From Fimbriimonadaceae bacterium (GTDB taxonomy: Bacteria > Armatimonadota > Fimbriimonadia > Fimbriimonadales > Fimbriimonadaceae): a DNA stretch of 64,000 nt. The DNA lies in the NCBI GenBank assembly GCA_026129685.1, contig JAHCHO010000001.1:1-64000 (forward strand), read 5' to 3'. Positions within the stretch are counted from its first letter, which is position 1, and every line of letters begins with the position of its first letter. Position numbers and translations under genes: made by a program. Under the pieces are notes generated by a model. The model saw only the letters and a list, made by a program, of their open reading frames with translations. It was not told the origin of the DNA and ran no database searches. This document shows, one piece after another, positions 16,865 through 26,050 of the stretch.

Positions 16865-17727
16865 AGTTCTCGCACCTCGAACAAGGGGGCGACCCGATCG
16901 TACGAGTAGACGGGGCCCGAGCGGCAAATGAACTCGCCGCGAAGCTGGCAGTGCCCGCAGAGACCGACCCCGCACTTCATGTTCCGTTCCAGCGAGACGT
17001 GGATGTTCGGCTCCGCCACCCCGCGAGCCCTGAGTTCGGCGACGGCGAACCGCATCATGACCTCGGGACCGCACACCATCGCGACGGTCTCTCGCGGCTC
17101 GAACGGGGCGCGCGCCACGAGTTTGGTCACGACGCCGACGTTGCCCCGCCAGTGCTCGGTCCCGCGATCCACGGTGACCAGCAGTTCCATGTCGAACTGC
17201 GAGCGCCAGCGGGACAGCTCCTTGGCGAAGAGAATGTCCTCGGGCGAGCGCGTACCGTAAAGCACGAGGAACCGCCCGAAGCGGGCCCGTTGGCGCATCA
17301 CCTCGTAGATGACGGGCCGAAGGGGCGCCAGCCCGATGCCGCCGGCGATCAGCACCACGTCGTGGCCGGAACAGGCCTCGACGGGCCAAGCCGTGCCGTA
17401 GGGACCTCGCAGCGTAAGGGCGGCCCCGGGCCGCAACTGCTTCAGCGCGTTGGTGACGGCGCCGACCTCGCGAGTGGTATGGACGATCGTGCGCGGGGTC
17501 TGGGGATCGCCACTGACGGAGATGGGGACCTCGCCCACGCCGAGCGCCCCCACCATGTTGAACTGGCCGGGCAGGAACGGGAACTCGGTCACGCCGTCCG
17601 GGGCGACCAGTTCCATCGTGAACGTGTCGGCGGTTTCGGCGCGCGTTCGTTCGAGGGTCACCAAGCGCGGGACCATCGGGTCCGGACGGAGGGCGACACC
17701 GGGTTCGAGAAGACTAGCCATAGACAT
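16861..17727 (-). CDS. FAD/NAD(P)-binding gamma subunit of group 3b hydrogenase (HydG / AsrB-like)
   Basis: A 288-residue flavoprotein of the ferredoxin-NADP reductase fold that links the hydrogenase to NAD(P)[12 protein letters not shown] (about 49-59) is the FAD-binding barrel motif; [15 protein letters not shown] (about 123-137) is the nucleotide-binding loop. Near the C-terminus C252, C257, C260 and C268 form a CX4CX2CX7C [2Fe-2S] site. It is homologous to anaerobic sulfite reductase subunit B, but no sulfite reductase catalytic subunit is nearby. Start is ATG at 17727 or a second ATG six bases later; either overlaps the preceding gene slightly. Confidence 0.92.
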   Translation of the reverse strand: MSMASLLEPGVALRPDPMVPRLVTLERTRAETADTFTMELVAPDGVTEFPFLPGQFNMVGALGVGEVPISVSGDPQTPRTIVHTTREVGAVTNALKQLRPGAALTLRGPYGTAWPVEACSGHDVVLIAGGIGLAPLRPVIYEVMRQRARFGRFLVLYGTRSPEDILFAKELSRWRSQFDMELLVTVDRGTEHWRGNVGVVTKLVARAPFEPRETVAMVCGPEVMMRFAVAELRARGVAEPNIHVSLERNMKCGVGLCGHCQLRGEFICRSGPVYSYDRVAPLFEVREL

Positions 17728-18172
17728 CGAGCAACTGCAGCCGCGCGGCGTGGAGGCGGCGCTCCATCACCTGAGCGATGCGGGCGAACATCTGGTATCC
17801 CAGTTCATGGTCCTCGTCGCACTTGCGGCGAAGGCATTTGGCGTCGAGCGCAAGCGCTCGAACGGTGGACAACGCGACCGAATCGAAGCGCGCGACGTAC
17901 GGCTCGACCAGCCAAGACCAGCCGACCACCTCTCCGTCGCCGACGGTGTTGAAGGTGTGGGTGCCCTTGGCGGGAAAGTGCACCTGAAGGCCGACGCTTC
18001 CGTACCGCACCAGGTACAGCTTGTCGGCGGGCCCACCCTCGCGGAAGAGGAAGTCACCTTTCTGAAACACGACGTTGGAAGCGCATCCGAGAAGAAACGC
18101 CACGTGCCGCGCTTCGAGCCCGTGGACGAAGGGATGCTCCGACAGGAGCCGACTCAGGTCTTCCAAATGCAT
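17714..18172 (-). CDS. Stand-alone cyclic-nucleotide-binding (Crp-type) domain protein in hydrogenase operon
   Basis: A 152-residue protein that is one cNMP-binding domain: a beta-roll with [20 protein letters not shown] near residues 36-55 and GEVVGWSW near residue 80 in the position of the phosphate-binding cassette. There is no C-terminal helix-turn-helix, so it is not a DNA-binding Crp regulator. It lies inside the hydrogenase operon, sharing one base with the stop of the Fe-S subunit and overlapping the FAD subunit. Similar domains accompany group 3b hydrogenases elsewhere, so it is probably a small-molecule sensor or an accessory subunit of the complex (inference). Confidence 0.85.
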   Translation of the reverse strand: MHLEDLSRLLSEHPFVHGLEARHVAFLLGCASNVVFQKGDFLFREGGPADKLYLVRYGSVGLQVHFPAKGTHTFNTVGDGEVVGWSWLVEPYVARFDSVALSTVRALALDAKCLRRKCDEDHELGYQMFARIAQVMERRLHAARLQLLDVYG

Positions 18173-19326
18173 TACCTCCCGACGGGTTGCGGGGCGCGAT
18201 CCTCGCTTCGCAACCGACCGGCCTCTTCGGTGATGTCGATGCCGACCGGGCACCAGGCGATGCAGCGTCCGCATCCGACGCAACCGGACGTGCCGAACTG
18301 CTCGATCCATGCGCCGAGCTTATGGGTGATCCACTGGCGATAGCGGGCGGCCGTGGACGTCCGTACGCTGCCCCCGTGGATGTACGAGAACTCAAGGTTG
18401 AAGCAGGAGTCCCAGATTCGCGTTCGCTCCGTCCGGTCTCCGGTGAGGTCGCTGGCGTCCTCGACGGTCGCGCAAAAGCAGGTGGGACAGACGAGCGTGC
18501 AGTTGCCGCAGGCCAAGCATCTTTCACCGACGGTGTTCCAGTAGGGGTGCTCGGCATTCCGGTAAAGGACGTCCTTCAGGCCGTCGGTGTCGAGGCGACG
18601 CTGGATCTGCGCCTGCGCCCGGTCCGATTCGGCGCGCGCGGCGCGGCGGTCGCGTTCGGTAGCGACGGTGGTCGGGAGGTCGGCGAGGACTTGGTCGCCC
18701 TTCTCCGAACCGGCTTCCACGAGGAACCGATGCCCGCCCGCGTCGAGGAGTTCGGTGAGGCAGAGGTCAAAGCCTCCCCCCACCCGGGGACCCGTGCCCA
18801 TCGACGCGCAGAAGCACGTCGCGGCGGCCTGGCTGCAGTTCACGGCGATCAGGAGGGCATTTTCCCGGGCGGCCTGGTAGTGCGGGTCCACGTAGGGCTC
18901 GCGACCGAAGACCCGATCCTGGATGGCGATCGCCGCGAGGTCGCAGGCGCGCAACCCGATCAGGGCAATCTTGGGCGGAGGGTCGTCGTTGGCTTCGATG
19001 CGGACTTGCGGCCCGATGCGGATGGCGGTCCACAGGGAGCGCACGGGGGGAAACAGAAAGCGCTTGGCCGAGGAGGGGCCGAGATTGTGGCCAAAGAACC
19101 GGCCGTCGTCGCGAGGGGCGAGCCGGTAGGAGCCCGGCTCTTGCGCGTCGCCGACGCCGGAGGGCAACTCGTCCACACCGGCGATCGGGCGCAACACAAC
19201 GGCGTCGCCGACGATTGTCGGGCCAACGGGTCCGTAGCCACGGAGTTGCAGGGCTTCTAGAAGGCTCCCGAGATCGCGCGCATCAAGCACCGCCGATCGC
19301 TCGGGCCGGGAGTCGGAAATCACCAT
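18172..19326 (-). CDS. 4Fe-4S dicluster beta subunit of group 3b hydrogenase (HydB / AsrA-like)
   Basis: A 384-residue Fe-S subunit, first gene of the leftward operon. Two ferredoxin-type cluster motifs lie in the C-terminal third: [16 protein letters not shown] (about 274-289) and [12 protein letters not shown] (about 347-358). The N-terminal part matches the AsrA/HydB family, with additional Cys pairs (CFC near residue 177). It passes electrons between the hydrogenase small subunit and the flavin subunit. ATG at 19326 has a strong GGAGGA six bases upstream. The stop shares a base with the next start (TAATG). Confidence 0.93.
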   Translation of the reverse strand: MVISDSRPERSAVLDARDLGSLLEALQLRGYGPVGPTIVGDAVVLRPIAGVDELPSGVGDAQEPGSYRLAPRDDGRFFGHNLGPSSAKRFLFPPVRSLWTAIRIGPQVRIEANDDPPPKIALIGLRACDLAAIAIQDRVFGREPYVDPHYQAARENALLIAVNCSQAAATCFCASMGTGPRVGGGFDLCLTELLDAGGHRFLVEAGSEKGDQVLADLPTTVATERDRRAARAESDRAQAQIQRRLDTDGLKDVLYRNAEHPYWNTVGERCLACGNCTLVCPTCFCATVEDASDLTGDRTERTRIWDSCFNLEFSYIHGGSVRTSTAARYRQWITHKLGAWIEQFGTSGCVGCGRCIAWCPVGIDITEEAGRLRSEDRAPQPVGR

Positions 19327-19591
19327 CGATTCCTCCAGTGCCCAGTTTCCTGTCTTTCGGGCACGATCCTCCGAAGTTGGGCCTTTGGGCTTCGAGGAGG
19401 GCGGTCCCTTGGTTGGTGCGCGAGGGTCTTTCGGCCCGTTTGTGGGGCGACGGGGACCTTGGGACCAAAGGCAGGTCCGCCCGCCGTGCGAACATCAGGG
19501 ACGAGAGTGGGCGCGTTTGGCCCCTCAGGGATGGGGATTCCTGCCAAAGCCCGCTCCCGCCGCCCAAAACGGACGACGGCATCGGAGGCCT
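19327..19591. promoter_or_regulatory. Divergent promoter region between the 3b and 3c hydrogenase operons
   Basis: A 265-base non-coding spacer from which both hydrogenase operons are read outward. Both first genes have clear Shine-Dalgarno sequences (GGAGGA before the 3b Fe-S subunit, GGAGG at 19584-19588 before hdrC), so these messages are not leaderless. An imperfect palindrome CCTTGGGACCAAAGG lies at about 19467-19481 near the middle. I see no TGTGA-type Crp site and no clean -35/-10 pair. The placement implies coordinated control of both systems. Confidence 0.6.
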
Positions 19592-20182
19592 ATGGACCCC
19601 ATCGAACGGGAAATCCGTTACGAAAGCGACCGCGACCCCACCTTTGCGGACGAGATACGAGCCATGCCCGGCTGCGAGCTGATGGATCGTTGCATCCAGT
19701 GCGCGACCTGCTCCGGCATCTGCCCCATGAGCGACGCGATGGAGCTGACCCCGCGCCGGATCATCGAACTCACCCGCAACGGATTCAAGAACGACGTTCT
19801 CCGCGCCAACACCATCTGGCTCTGTACCAGCTGCTACCAGTGCCAAGTCGAGTGCCCGAAGAAGATCGGAATCACCGACATCATGTACGCCCTCAAATCG
19901 AAGGCGATCGAGTCGGGCGCCTACGGCAAGAAGTTCACGATCCCGATTCTGGCCCGCGAGTTCTACGCGATGGTCAAGGCGAACGGACGCGTTTCGGAAA
20001 GCCGATTGGTGCAGAGGCTCTTCATGAAGACGCAACCCACTCGGTTCCTGGGCATGGGGCGGCTGGGCATGAAGCTGATGAAGACGGGCCGGTTCTCGAA
20101 CAAGGTGGAGCGCATGCGGAACCCGGAGGGGTTGCGCCGGGCGCTCGAAGCGCTGCCGACCGACGGGAGGAAGCGATCGTGA
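19592..20182 (+). CDS. hdrC: Heterodisulfide reductase subunit C-like protein HdrC
   Basis: A 196-residue Fe-S protein carrying two [4Fe-4S] motifs, CIQCATCSGICP (about 29-40) and CTSCYQCQVECP (about 76-87), and a basic C-terminal half. It relays electrons from HdrA to HdrB. It is the first gene of a seven-gene rightward operon. ATG at 19592 follows GGAGG with a short gap. The stop overlaps the hdrB GTG. In bacteria the acceptor is unlikely to be the methanogen CoM-S-S-CoB, so the name indicates homology, not substrate. Confidence 0.93.
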   Translation: MDPIEREIRYESDRDPTFADEIRAMPGCELMDRCIQCATCSGICPMSDAMELTPRRIIELTRNGFKNDVLRANTIWLCTSCYQCQVECPKKIGITDIMYALKSKAIESGAYGKKFTIPILAREFYAMVKANGRVSESRLVQRLFMKTQPTRFLGMGRLGMKLMKTGRFSNKVERMRNPEGLRRALEALPTDGRKRS

Positions 20183-21108
20183 GATACGCCTATTTCCCCG
20201 GATGCTCGCTCAAAAGCTCCGGCCGCGCGTACGAGGAATCGTTCTTGGCGGTTTGCCGCGCCCTCGAGATCGGCATGGACGAACTCGACGACTGGAACTG
20301 CTGCGGCGCGACCGCCTACATGAGCGTGGACGAGGCGAACTCTCACGTTCTCGCCACGCGAAACCTTGCGCTCGCCGAACGGGTGGGACTGGACGTCGTC
20401 GTGCCCTGCGCCGGGTGTTACGGGGTGCTCGCCAAGTCGAAGGAATACTTCGAGAAGTACTCGAGCGTTCGCAACGCGGTCACGACCGGCCTCGCGGCGG
20501 GCGGTTTCGCCTACGAGGGGCGCGCGCAGGTTCGCCACCCGCTCGACATCCTGAGCAACGATCTGCCGCCGAGGGCGCTTCGGTCGAAGGTCAAGAAGCC
20601 GCTGAAGGGTCTGAAGGTGGCCTGCTACTACGGTTGCCGCCTCATCCGACCCGTGTCGCCGTTCGACGACATGCACGACCCCCAGACGATGGACGGGTTG
20701 CTGAAGTCGGTCGGCGCCCGTATGGTCGAGTACGGCCTGAAAGGCAAGTGTTGCGGCGGCAGCCTTACGGGGACGGTGCCGGAGGCCGGGTTGCCCATGT
20801 GCTACGACCTACTCAAGGAGGCGCACCGGCTGGAGGCGGACGTGATCGCGACCGCCTGCCCGCTCTGCCAGTTCAATCTGGAGTGCTACCAGGACGACAT
20901 CGCGAAGAAACACCCCGACCTCAAACCGATGCCCGTCGTGTACTTCACCCAGTTGATCGGGGTGGCGATGGGGCTTGACCCGAAGGACCTGGGTCTTCAC
21001 CGCCAGATCGTTCCGATCGAACCGCTTCTGCGCGAGAAGGGAATCCTGGGGGGCGAGGACGCGAAACCCAAGGCCAAGGAACCGGCGGCCGCGGGAGGAC
21101 GCTCATGA
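20179..21108 (+). CDS. hdrB: Heterodisulfide reductase subunit B-like protein HdrB (two CCG domains)
   Basis: A 309-residue protein with two complete cysteine-rich CCG domains. The first has C9, C41-C42 (WNCCGA) and CAGC near 79-82; the second has YYGC near 155, CCGG near 194-197 and CPLC near 232-235. In Hdr proteins these bind two non-cubane [4Fe-4S] clusters that split a disulfide. Because both sites are intact, it should be a working catalytic subunit, not only a structural relic. The last ~25 residues are Lys/Ala/Pro-rich. The GTG start is fixed by GTGA overlap with hdrC and a GGGAGG upstream. Confidence 0.93.
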   Translation: MRYAYFPGCSLKSSGRAYEESFLAVCRALEIGMDELDDWNCCGATAYMSVDEANSHVLATRNLALAERVGLDVVVPCAGCYGVLAKSKEYFEKYSSVRNAVTTGLAAGGFAYEGRAQVRHPLDILSNDLPPRALRSKVKKPLKGLKVACYYGCRLIRPVSPFDDMHDPQTMDGLLKSVGARMVEYGLKGKCCGGSLTGTVPEAGLPMCYDLLKEAHRLEADVIATACPLCQFNLECYQDDIAKKHPDLKPMPVVYFTQLIGVAMGLDPKDLGLHRQIVPIEPLLREKGILGGEDAKPKAKEPAAAGGRS

Positions 21109-23111
21109 TGACCGAACTGCACCAGAACGGACAGGAAGAGGTCCGGATCGGCTACTTCGTCTGCCACTGCGGGACGAACATCGCCGCGATGATCGACGTG
21201 GCGGCGGTGGCGGAGTACGTGTCGACGCTACCGAACGTGGTGGTTTCGAAGGACTACCGCTACATGTGCTCGGAGGCGGGCCAAGACCTGATCGTTCAGG
21301 ACATCAAAGAGCATCGCCTGAACCGAATCGTGGTCGCGGCGTGTTCCCCGCTGTTGCACGAGCGCACTTTCCGAACGGCGACGCAACGGGGCGGGATCAA
21401 CCCGTTCTTCTGCCACATGGTCAACATCCGGGAACACGGTTCCTGGGTCCACGAGGATCGGGCGGAAGCGACGGAAAAGGCCAAGGCGCTCGCGCGCGGT
21501 GCGATCGGTCGGGTCAAGTACCACAAGGCGCTCGAGAAACGGCGCGAACCGGTCACGCCCGCAGCGTTGGTCGTCGGCGGCGGCATCGCGGGCATTCAGG
21601 CGGCCCTGACGCTGGCGAACACCGGAAAGAAGGTCTACCTCGTCGAGCGCGACCCCACGATCGGCGGACACATGGCGAAGTTCGACAAGACCTTCCCCAC
21701 CCTTGACTGCGCCGCCTGCATCCTCACCCCCAAGATGTCGGAGGTGTACGCGCATCCGAACATCGTTCTATGGACCTACTCCGAGGTCGAGGGAATCGAG
21801 GGGTACGTCGGCAACTACCAGGTTCGGGTTCGGCGGAAAGCGCGCTACATCGACGAAGAGCTGTGCGTCGGTTGTTTGGACTGCGTGGACGAGTGCGTGT
21901 TCAAGGTCGGCAACGTGGACGACGAGTTCAACGTCGGCCTCAGCAAGCGGAAGCCGGTGTACATGCCGTTCCCGCAAGCGGTGCCCAAGCTCGTCGTCAT
22001 CGACCCGGTAGCCTGCACCCACCTTAACGGCGGCAACTGCCAGAAGTCTTGCGTGGACGCCTGCGAACGCGCGGCGATCAACTTCGACCAGACGGACACG
22101 ATCGAGGAGATCAAGGTCGGCGCGGTCATCGTGGCGACCGGCTTCAAGACGTTCGACCCCAAGCGCAAGCCGCTGTACGGCTATGGGAAGTACCCGAACG
22201 TGTACACGGCGTTGGAGGTCGAGCGACTCGTCACCAGTTGCGGCCCCACCGAGGGCGAAGTCGTCTGCCGTGACGGGAGGACGCCGAAGAAGATCGGGAT
22301 CGTCCACTGCGTCGGCTCGCGCGATCACCAGACGAACCGCTGGTGCTCGCGGGTGTGCTGCATGTACTCGATGAAGCTGGCCCACCTGTTGCACGAGCAC
22401 ACCGGCGCCGAGATCTACAACTTCTACATCGACATCCGCGCCCCCGGCAAGGGGTACGAGGAATTCTACGAGCGGCTCCAGGAGGAGGGCAACCACTTCA
22501 TCCGCGGGCGGGTCGCCGAAATCACCGACATCCCGAAAGTCGCGGAAGAGGAGGGGATGCTCACCATCCGGGTGGAGGACTCGCTCGCGGGGTTCGTACG
22601 GCGGATTCCGGTGGACATGGTGGTCCTCTCGACCGGCTTGGAGCCCCACGCGGACTCTCAGGACGTTCGGCGGATGTTCAACATCTCGTGCTCTCGGGAA
22701 GGGTTCTTCCTGGAACGACACCCCAAACTCGCTCCCGTGAGCACCACGACCGATGGCGTATACCTTGCCGGGTGTTGCCAAGGACCCAAGGACATCCCCG
22801 ACACGGTGGCCCAAGCGGGCGCGGCGGCGGCGGAAGCCCTTACGCTGCTCGACACGGGCTACGTGGAGATGGAGCCGTCCGTCTCGGTCGTGGACCCGAT
22901 CTTCTGTTCGGGATGCAAGACCTGCCTCAACCTTTGCCCGTACCACGCGATCACGCGGGACGACGCGAAGGGGGTGGCGGTCATCAACCCGGTTCTCTGC
23001 AAAGGGTGCGGCGTGTGCGTGGCAGCTTGCCCGTCCGGCGCCATCACCCAAAACCTGTTCGAGGATCGAGAGATCTTCGAGGAAATCGAAGAGGTTCTCG
23101 CATATGCCTGA
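21105..23111 (+). CDS. hdrA: Heterodisulfide reductase subunit A-like flavoprotein HdrA
   Basis: A 668-residue flavin-bifurcating core subunit. After an N-terminal domain with CHCG at 20-23, the FAD dinucleotide-binding loop VVGGGIAGIQAA starts at 156. Four-cysteine motifs follow: CVGCLDCVDEC near 255, CTHLNGGNCQKSC near 305, and a C-terminal pair CSGCKTCLNLCP and CKGCGVCVAACP. All cysteines are Cys codons; there is no in-frame TGA that would indicate selenocysteine. It probably splits electrons from MvhADG to ferredoxin and HdrB. ATGATG at the start allows either ATG; the first overlaps the hdrB stop. Confidence 0.95.
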   Translation: MMTELHQNGQEEVRIGYFVCHCGTNIAAMIDVAAVAEYVSTLPNVVVSKDYRYMCSEAGQDLIVQDIKEHRLNRIVVAACSPLLHERTFRTATQRGGINPFFCHMVNIREHGSWVHEDRAEATEKAKALARGAIGRVKYHKALEKRREPVTPAALVVGGGIAGIQAALTLANTGKKVYLVERDPTIGGHMAKFDKTFPTLDCAACILTPKMSEVYAHPNIVLWTYSEVEGIEGYVGNYQVRVRRKARYIDEELCVGCLDCVDECVFKVGNVDDEFNVGLSKRKPVYMPFPQAVPKLVVIDPVACTHLNGGNCQKSCVDACERAAINFDQTDTIEEIKVGAVIVATGFKTFDPKRKPLYGYGKYPNVYTALEVERLVTSCGPTEGEVVCRDGRTPKKIGIVHCVGSRDHQTNRWCSRVCCMYSMKLAHLLHEHTGAEIYNFYIDIRAPGKGYEEFYERLQEEGNHFIRGRVAEITDIPKVAEEEGMLTIRVEDSLAGFVRRIPVDMVVLSTGLEPHADSQDVRRMFNISCSREGFFLERHPKLAPVSTTTDGVYLAGCCQGPKDIPDTVAQAGAAAAEALTLLDTGYVEMEPSVSVVDPIFCSGCKTCLNLCPYHAITRDDAKGVAVINPVLCKGCGVCVAACPSGAITQNLFEDREIFEEIEEVLAYA

Positions 23112-23598
23112 GGACACCCAGCCCCGAATCTTGGCCTTCTTCTGCAACTGGTGCACCTACACCGCCGCCGACCTTGCGGGCGTGTCGCGCATGAAGTACG
23201 CGGCCACCTCGCGGGTGGTCCGCGTGATGTGCAGCGGCCGCATCGATCCCCAGTTCGTCCTCTCGGCCTTCGCCAAGGGGGCCGACGGGGTGCTGATCGG
23301 CGGTTGCCACCCCGGGGACTGCCACTACATCTCCGGGAACACGAAGTGCTTGCGCCGCCATCGTTTGCTCAAACGCATGCTCGCGGACATGGGCATCGAG
23401 CCGGAGCGGTTGCGCCTCGAGTGGATTTCCGCCTCCGAAGGCGATCGTGTCAAGACGGTGATCAACGAGATGACCGCCGATCTGAAACGACTGGGTCCAC
23501 TGAAGCTCCCCGAGCGTTGCGTGGCGTGGGACGTCGAGGCGATCGACGAGGAACCCGACCACGCGGAGGCGGTTGCCAAGGAGGCCGTCCATGCCTAA
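23104..23598 (+). CDS. mvhD: MvhD / FrhD-like [2Fe-2S] linker subunit
   Basis: A 164-residue protein of the methyl-viologen-reducing hydrogenase delta family that docks the hydrogenase onto HdrA. Key cysteines are in FFCNWCTYTAADLAG (about 13-27), VMCSGR, and GGCHPGDCHY (about 67-76), which together bind a [2Fe-2S] cluster. The sequence is full length. It overlaps hdrA by 8 bases at one end and mvhG by 8 at the other. Its presence between hdrA and mvhG is the best gene-level evidence that this is a hydrogenase-coupled Hdr complex. Confidence 0.94.
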   Translation: MPEDTQPRILAFFCNWCTYTAADLAGVSRMKYAATSRVVRVMCSGRIDPQFVLSAFAKGADGVLIGGCHPGDCHYISGNTKCLRRHRLLKRMLADMGIEPERLRLEWISASEGDRVKTVINEMTADLKRLGPLKLPERCVAWDVEAIDEEPDHAEAVAKEAVHA

Positions 23599-24574
23599 GC
23601 CCAAAATCGGTTTCTACTGGTGCGCTTCGTGCGGCGGGTGCGAGGAGTCCATCGTGGACGTGGCGGAAGCCATCCTCGAAATCGCCGAACTCGTCGACTT
23701 CGCGATCTGGCCGGTGGCGATGGACTTCAAGCGTGCGGACGTCGAGGCCCTCGAGGACGGCGCGATCACGGCGACGATGATCAACGGCGCGATCCGCACC
23801 TCCGAACAGGAGGAGATGGCACGCCTGCTCCGCCGGAAGAGCCAGGTGTTGATCGCCTACGGGTCGTGCGCCCATACGGGGGGCATTCCAGGGCTGGCCA
23901 ACCAGTTCTCGCGCGAGGCGGTGATGCGGTACGTCTACCACGACTGCCCGACGGTCGTGAACCCTCAGGGAACCGAACCGCAGACCGAGTACCACGACGA
24001 AGGTCGGGTCGCGACCCTGCCCGAGTTTCGGGACGTGGTTCGATCGCTCGACCAAGTCGTGGACGTGGACTACTACATGCCCGGTTGCGCACCCAACCCC
24101 ACGCTCGTCCTGGCCGCGATTCGCACGCTGCTTTCCGGCGTGTTGCCGCCGAAGGGAAGCGTGCTCGCCCCGGACATCGCGCTGTGCGACACCTGCCCGC
24201 GCATCGACACCAAACCCGTCGACCTCGAGGTCGCGACGTTCAAACGCACCCATCTGCACAAGGTGGATCCGGACGTCTGCCTTCTCACCCAGGGGTTCCT
24301 CTGCCTCGGACCGGCGACGCGTTCGGGTTGCGGCGAGCGGTGCATTCGCGGCAACATGCCGTGTACCGGCTGCTTCGGACCGCTTTCGAACGTTCACGAT
24401 CACGGCGCCAAGATGCTCTCGGCCATGACCTCCATCTTGGCGGCGGAAGAAGAGGACGACATCGACAAGGCGCTCGAGGGAATCCCCGACCCGGTCGGGT
24501 CTTTCTACCGCTACGGTCTTCCCGTATCGATGCTTCGACGCAAGGTCGATCTCCCGTTCGGACATCGGAACTAG
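23591..24574 (+). CDS. mvhG: [NiFe] hydrogenase small subunit MvhG, group 3c
   Basis: A 327-residue small subunit without a signal peptide. CASCGGCEES (about 11-20) and GSCAHTGG supply proximal-cluster ligands. The C-terminal half has CDTCPR, CLGP, CGERCIRGNMPCTGCFGP for the medial and distal clusters. The chosen ATG at 23591 gives an immediate MPKPKIGFYWCASC start as in other MvhG proteins; an in-frame ATG six codons earlier is possible. It ends 3 bases before mvhA. Confidence 0.95.
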   Translation: MPKPKIGFYWCASCGGCEESIVDVAEAILEIAELVDFAIWPVAMDFKRADVEALEDGAITATMINGAIRTSEQEEMARLLRRKSQVLIAYGSCAHTGGIPGLANQFSREAVMRYVYHDCPTVVNPQGTEPQTEYHDEGRVATLPEFRDVVRSLDQVVDVDYYMPGCAPNPTLVLAAIRTLLSGVLPPKGSVLAPDIALCDTCPRIDTKPVDLEVATFKRTHLHKVDPDVCLLTQGFLCLGPATRSGCGERCIRGNMPCTGCFGPLSNVHDHGAKMLSAMTSILAAEEEDDIDKALEGIPDPVGSFYRYGLPVSMLRRKVDLPFGHRN

Positions 24575-24577
24575 CTC

Positions 24578-26050
24578 ATGGACGAACCCACGAAGAAACG
24601 CATCACCATCGACCCGATCACCCGCCTCGAGGGCCACGGCAAGGTGGACATCTTTCTCGACGACAAGGGCGAGGTCGAGCGCGCGTACTTCCAGATTCCG
24701 GAATTGCGCGGCTTCGAGGTGTTCAGCCTGGGTCGTCCCGCCGAGGACATGCCCCAGATCACGAGCCGCATCTGCGGCGTCTGCCCAACGGCGCATCACA
24801 TGGCGGCGACCAAAGCGCTCGACCACCTGTACCACGTCGAGCCGACGCGCCCGGCGCGGCTGATCCGCGAGTTGGTCTACAACGCCTTCATGCTGGAGGA
24901 CCACGCGCTCCACGTGTACGTTCTGGGCGGGCCGGACTTCATCGTCGGTCCCGAGGCGCCACCGGAAATGCGGAACGTGATCGGGGTGATCGGCAAGGTC
25001 GGCGCGGAGATCGGGTTGCGCGTCATCTCGACCCGTCGGCGCGTCCGCGAGTTGATCAGCCACCTAGGGGGTAAGGTCATCCACCCCGTGCTCGGTCTGC
25101 CAGGCGGCGTCGCGAAGGGCCTGAAGAAGGACGAAGTGGCGGGCTTCCGCCAACTGGCGGTGGACGGCCTTGACTTCGCGCGCTTCACCTTGCAGGTGTT
25201 CAAGGACATCGTGCTGGCGAACCCCGAGTACGTGGCGCTGATCACCTCGGACGCTTACACCCACAAGACCTACTACATGGGCCTTGTGGACGACGAGAAC
25301 CGGCCCAACTTCTACGACGGCCACATCCGGGTCGTGGACCCGAACGGCAAGGAGTTCGCGCGGTTCCGAGAAGAAGACTACACGGACCACATTGCCGAGC
25401 AGGTCGAGCCTTGGAGCTACGTCAAGTTCTGCTATCTGAAGAAGGTGGGCTGGAAGGGCTTCAAGGGCGGCATCGACGACGGCGTGTACTCGGTGGCCCC
25501 GCTCGCGCGCCTCAACGTCGCTTCGCGAATGGCGACTCCGATCGCGCAGGAAGCGTTCGAGGAGTACGAAGCGACCCTCGGCCCGCGCCCGGTCCACCAC
25601 ACTCTGGCGAACCACTGGGCCCGCGTGATCGAAATGATCTATGCCGCCGAGCGGATGGTCGAAATCCTCGACGATCCCGACGTGGCGTCCGACGATCTTC
25701 GGAACATCCCGACCGCGACCCCGGACCGAGGCGTTGGGGTCGTCGAAGCCCCGCGCGGGACCCTGTTCCACCACTTCGAGACAAACCCGAACGGAATCTT
25801 GACCAAGGTCAACCTGATCGTGGCGACGCAGAACAACTCGGCGCGGATGGCGATGAGCGTGGAGGCGGCGGCCAAAGCGCTGATCCACGGCGGCATCGTG
25901 AGCGACGGGATTCTCAACAAGGTCGAAATGGCGTTTCGGGCGTACGACCCGTGCCACGCCTGCGCGACGCACTCGCTACCGGGACAGATGCCCTTGATTG
26001 TGCGCGTGCTCGAGCGGAACGGCGAGATCAAGCAGGAATTCCGGAGGTGA
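24578..26050 (+). CDS. mvhA: [NiFe] hydrogenase large subunit MvhA, group 3c
   Basis: A 490-residue catalytic subunit. It opens ITIDPITRLEGHGKVDIF, has L1 RICGVCP near residue 64, and L2 DPCHACATH near 457-465. The tail after the His is 25 residues, longer than that of the 3b enzyme (9), and would be removed by the adjacent endopeptidase. With MvhG and MvhD it feeds H2-derived electrons to HdrA. The group 3c assignment rests on the hdrCBA-mvhDGA gene order and the overall sequence style. Confidence 0.95.
   Translation: MDEPTKKRITIDPITRLEGHGKVDIFLDDKGEVERAYFQIPELRGFEVFSLGRPAEDMPQITSRICGVCPTAHHMAATKALDHLYHVEPTRPARLIRELVYNAFMLEDHALHVYVLGGPDFIVGPEAPPEMRNVIGVIGKVGAEIGLRVISTRRRVRELISHLGGKVIHPVLGLPGGVAKGLKKDEVAGFRQLAVDGLDFARFTLQVFKDIVLANPEYVALITSDAYTHKTYYMGLVDDENRPNFYDGHIRVVDPNGKEFARFREEDYTDHIAEQVEPWSYVKFCYLKKVGWKGFKGGIDDGVYSVAPLARLNVASRMATPIAQEAFEEYEATLGPRPVHHTLANHWARVIEMIYAAERMVEILDDPDVASDDLRNIPTATPDRGVGVVEAPRGTLFHHFETNPNGILTKVNLIVATQNNSARMAMSVEAAAKALIHGGIVSDGILNKVEMAFRAYDPCHACATHSLPGQMPLIVRVLERNGEIKQEFRR

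Noticed and set aside
16861-19326. Anaerobic sulfite reductase (asrAB) instead of hydrogenase subunits
   Set aside because: The two subunits are homologous to AsrA and AsrB, but they lie in one overlapping operon with hydrogenase small and large subunits and no siroheme-containing AsrC is present.
19327-19591. Crp-binding site in the divergent hydrogenase promoter
   Set aside because: No TGTGA-N6-TCACA-like sequence could be found; the only palindrome is imperfect and of a different type.
21105-26050. Selenocysteine in HdrA or MvhA
   Set aside because: The relevant positions are encoded by Cys codons and there is no in-frame TGA inside the genes.
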